From an uncultured Alphaproteobacteria bacterium (GTDB lineage Bacteria; Pseudomonadota; Alphaproteobacteria; HIMB59; GCA-002718135), in contig CACIXR010000002.1 of the NCBI GenBank assembly GCA_902590695.1, positions 1 to 64,000 on the forward strand: DNA of 64,000 bases, written 5' to 3'. The position numbers were made by a program, and so were the translations under genes. The stretch's first letter is position 1. Each line of letters opens with the position of its first letter. Of the stretch, positions 61,315 through 64,000 are shown in pieces. Under the pieces are notes generated by a model. The model worked only from the letters and a program-made list of their open reading frames with translations, did no database searches and was not told the origin of the DNA.

Positions 61315-62208
61315 CTAATTTAATTCGAATTTCTGTTTATTATTATAAGAAAAATCTGAGTTATTAAATTGATTTAACCACTCTGATGTTTTTTTCATAC
61401 CACCAAATGCATAGAAGTGTATTTTTTCAAGTTTAGAGTCTTTGTTTATTTCGCTATGTTCAGCAAGATCATAAATTAATTTATCAGGAGTGCTCAATGT
61501 TGCAAGTTTAGTTAAGTTAAAAGCCTGTTTTGTAATAAATCTTAAAGAATTTCCAATACCGCAAGACCTTGCATAATTTACTAATGTTTTAATAGAGGCA
61601 GGACCTGGTATCCCAGCGTGGATTGGTAATTTATTTCCAATTTTTACTAAGTGTTTTTCCCAGTCGATTAAAGATTTAGCTTCAAAAAAAAATTGTGTTG
61701 CTAAATACATTTTAAAATCAACATTTTTTGCAAAATCATTCTTCTGTTTAATTGCTAAATCCAAATTTTCATTTGAAATATCTGGGCTTCCTTCGGGATG
61801 TCCAGCCACACCTACAAATTGATAATTATATTTTGAAAGAAAATCTGTTTTTAAAACATCAATTGAGGAAGAGATTTCGCCAGCTTGATTTCCACCACCA
61901 CCAATAATTAAAATTTTTGAACACCCGGATTCATTTGCAAGTTCACCAATATATTTTTCTAAGTCATTTTTATTTACAATAGTTCTCGCAGGCAAATGAG
62001 GTATAACATCATAACCTTCTAATTTTAATTTTTTTGCCGTTCTAATAACATTTTTTGAATTTTCATCTGGTAAATAAGTTATATAAACGTCATGATTTTT
62101 ATTAAGAAATTCAGAAAAGCCTCCATATTTTTCGTAAACATTTGGAGTTGTTTCTATAGAATAACTATTGAGAAAATTTTTAACAATATTAATGGTTTCT
62201 TTAGACAT
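61315..62208 (-). CDS. Methylenetetrahydrofolate reductase (MetF-like)
   Basis: DVIPHLPARTI, ILIIGGGGNQAGE, FVGVAGHPEGSPDISNE, FFFEAKSLIDWEKHL, HAGIPGPASIKTL. Confidence 0.85.
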   Translation of the reverse strand: MSKETINIVKNFLNSYSIETTPNVYEKYGGFSEFLNKNHDVYITYLPDENSKNVIRTAKKLKLEGYDVIPHLPARTIVNKNDLEKYIGELANESGCSKILIIGGGGNQAGEISSSIDVLKTDFLSKYNYQFVGVAGHPEGSPDISNENLDLAIKQKNDFAKNVDFKMYLATQFFFEAKSLIDWEKHLVKIGNKLPIHAGIPGPASIKTLVNYARSCGIGNSLRFITKQAFNLTKLATLSTPDKLIYDLAEHSEINKDSKLEKIHFYAFGGMKKTSEWLNQFNNSDFSYNNKQKFELN

Positions 62209-62241
62209 AAATTTTTAAAGTTTTTTATATTAATTAGATAA

Positions 62242-63177
62242 ATGAACAACAAGTACTTTACTATAATTACTTTTTATCAATTCAAAATAATTAAAGATAA
62301 AAATGATATCATCACTAAACTTAAAGATTTTTGCAAATTTAATAAAATAAAAGGTACAATATTGATTGCTGATGAAGGCATTAATGGAACAATAGCTGGA
62401 TTAGATAAAAACATAAATTCTTTCATTCTATATCTTGAAAATTTTAGTTTTGAGAAACTTAATCTTAAACGATCAAAATATAAATATATGCCATTTCAAA
62501 AACTAAAAATTAGAAATAAAAATGAAATAGTCACACTCAGAACCAAATTTGCTGATCCTACAAAAATATCTGGAAAAAAAGTTAAATACAATGAATGGAA
62601 TCAACTAATTAAAGACAAAGACACTATAGTGATTGATGTAAGAAATGAATTTGAGGTTAAAATAGGATCTTTTGAAGGGGCAATTAATCCAAAAACTAAA
62701 AGTTTCACTGACTTTAAATCTTTTGTTCAAAAAAAACTAAATAAGTCAAAAGACAAAAAAATTGCAATGTTTTGCACTGGAGGTATCAGGTGTGAAAAGG
62801 CTTCATCATATATGATGATGAAGGGTTTTAAAAATGTTGCTCAGTTAGACGGAGGTATACTAAAGTATTTAGAAAAAACTCCAAAAAAAGATTCAATGTG
62901 GAATGGTGAATGTTTCGTATTTGATGGAAGAGTATCTTTGAAAAATGAATTAAAAGATGGAACTTACAAACTTTGTCATGCTTGTCGGTTACCCATTAGT
63001 ATTAAAGATACTTATAATAAATATTATAAACCAGGTGTATCTTGTCGTAATTGTTTTGATAAAACATCTGAAGAAAAGAAAAAAAACTTACTTGAAAGAA
63101 ATAAACAAATTAAACTTGATAAAAAAAGAGGAAATTTTAACCGTTTTATTAAGCAGTCAATTTCTGATTATGAATAA
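62242..63177 (+). CDS. trhO: Rhodanese-domain tRNA uridine hydroxylase (TrhO/YceA-like)
   Basis: GTILIADEGINGTIAG, VIDVRNEFEVKIGSFEGAINPKTKSF, MFCTGGIRCEKASSYMM, CHACRLPI. Confidence 0.92.
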   Translation: MNNKYFTIITFYQFKIIKDKNDIITKLKDFCKFNKIKGTILIADEGINGTIAGLDKNINSFILYLENFSFEKLNLKRSKYKYMPFQKLKIRNKNEIVTLRTKFADPTKISGKKVKYNEWNQLIKDKDTIVIDVRNEFEVKIGSFEGAINPKTKSFTDFKSFVQKKLNKSKDKKIAMFCTGGIRCEKASSYMMMKGFKNVAQLDGGILKYLEKTPKKDSMWNGECFVFDGRVSLKNELKDGTYKLCHACRLPISIKDTYNKYYKPGVSCRNCFDKTSEEKKKNLLERNKQIKLDKKRGNFNRFIKQSISDYE

Positions 63178-63218
63178 ATAATACTTTATTTCATTTAATT
63201 ATTCTGTATAGACACTTC

Positions 63219-63413
63219 ATGGCAAAAAAAACTTCATTCGCTCTTAAACAACTAGTACCTGAAGAAAATCCAAAAACAGGAACTAAGTATATTGTAAGAA
63301 AACCGACAAAAGGATTGAAAGTTGCTGAAAAGCTTCGAATGAAAAAATATGATCCTGTGTTAAAAAAACACGTTTGGTTCGTAGAGAAAAAAATGCCTCC
63401 TCATAGTAAATAA
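63219..63413 (+). CDS. rpmG: Ribosomal protein L33-like (bL33)
   Basis: KGLKVAEKLRMKKYDPVLKKHVWFVEKKMP matches the L33 C-terminal pattern. Confidence 0.8.
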   Translation: MAKKTSFALKQLVPEENPKTGTKYIVRKPTKGLKVAEKLRMKKYDPVLKKHVWFVEKKMPPHSK

Positions 63414-63459
63414 TAGATTTACCTCTTTAATTTATCCTAAATTAACATAATTTAAACTC

Positions 63460-64000
63460 ATGGTAGCCACTTATGGAATTCATTGGTTTAGACAAGATTT
63501 GCGATTACGAGAAAATCCATCTTTATTATCACTTTCAAAAAAAGTTGATCAGATAATTCCAATTTATATTTTAGATTTAAATCAAAGAATTGGATCCACA
63601 TCCAAATGGTGGTTAGAAAAATCCTTAATTAGTTTATATGACTCAATACAAAAACATAATGGCAAACTAAATATATTTGCTGGTGATCCAGAGAAAATTA
63701 TATCTTCAATACTAAAGAATTCAAATGTTAAATGTGTATCCTGGAATAGATTATATGATCCATATTCAATTAAAAGAGATACTAAAATTAAATCTATAGT
63801 TACTTCATCTAAAATAGAATGCGAATCGCACAATGGATATCTTTTAAATGAACCTTGGAATATTAAAAATAAAAGTGGAACCTTTTTTAAAGTATTTACT
63901 CCTTACTGGCGATATTGCGATGAACTACTAAAACTAAAAGATATTAAATTTAAAAATACAAAAATAAGCTACGCCAATTCAAAATTTAAAAATGAAATAA
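63460..64000 (+). CDS. Deoxyribodipyrimidine photolyase / cryptochrome family, truncated by window end
   Basis: ATG 63460 gives MVATYGIHWFRQDLRLRENPSLLSLSKK..., NGKLNIFAGDPEKII, VSWNRLYDPYSIKRD; open at 64000. Absent from the ORF track because no stop lies in the window. Confidence 0.9.
   Translation, partial: MVATYGIHWFRQDLRLRENPSLLSLSKKVDQIIPIYILDLNQRIGSTSKWWLEKSLISLYDSIQKHNGKLNIFAGDPEKIISSILKNSNVKCVSWNRLYDPYSIKRDTKIKSIVTSSKIECESHNGYLLNEPWNIKNKSGTFFKVFTPYWRYCDELLKLKDIKFKNTKISYANSKFKNEI

Noticed and set aside
63582-63833. Minus-strand 83-aa ORF at the window end
   Set aside because: Antisense to the truncated photolyase gene, which has clear family motifs.

Overview
AT-rich, gene-dense window from a bacterial genome. 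It is probably a marine alphaproteobacterium, judging from the alphaproteobacterial-style genes and the methylated-amine/C1 gene content; taxonomy is inference. Almost all of it is protein coding. Main blocks: (1) 1-4.7 kb, an operon with two tandem PhyH-type dioxygenases, a class IV aminotransferase, a DHDPS-family lyase and an M81/MlrC-type metallopeptidase. (2) 4.7-14.1 kb, on the minus strand, an Opp/Dpp-type ABC transporter with NanA-like, NanE and ROK (NanK-like) genes, a putative sialic-acid/ManNAc uptake and catabolism operon. (3) 15.3-20.9 kb, the four-gene 'ligase-associated' DNA repair module (ligase, exonuclease, Lhr-like helicase, PdeM-like phosphoesterase). (4) 24.6-30.6 kb, a tRNA-bounded accessory region with repeat and gene relics. 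(5) GT61, SppA, CIRCE-groESL. (6) argD-argF and housekeeping genes. (7) 44.4-62.2 kb, a dimethylglycine/sarcosine oxidation and folate C1 block with ETF and ETF-QO. (8) A photolyase truncated by the window end. The most unusual observation is that the ABC substrate-binding protein (12488-14095, minus) appears to be circularly permuted: the canonical C-terminal half of an SBP_bac_5 protein directly follows the signal peptide, and the canonical N-terminal half comes after it, in one intact ORF. The second is a tRNA-Arg-bounded relic region: a 17-bp 5'-tRNA fragment, a 91-bp direct repeat carrying a tandem GGTGGTACCAT element, and a tiny ORF resembling an integrase N-terminus. No CRISPR array or intact transposase was seen. 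All family assignments are from reading the sequence by eye; no database search was run.
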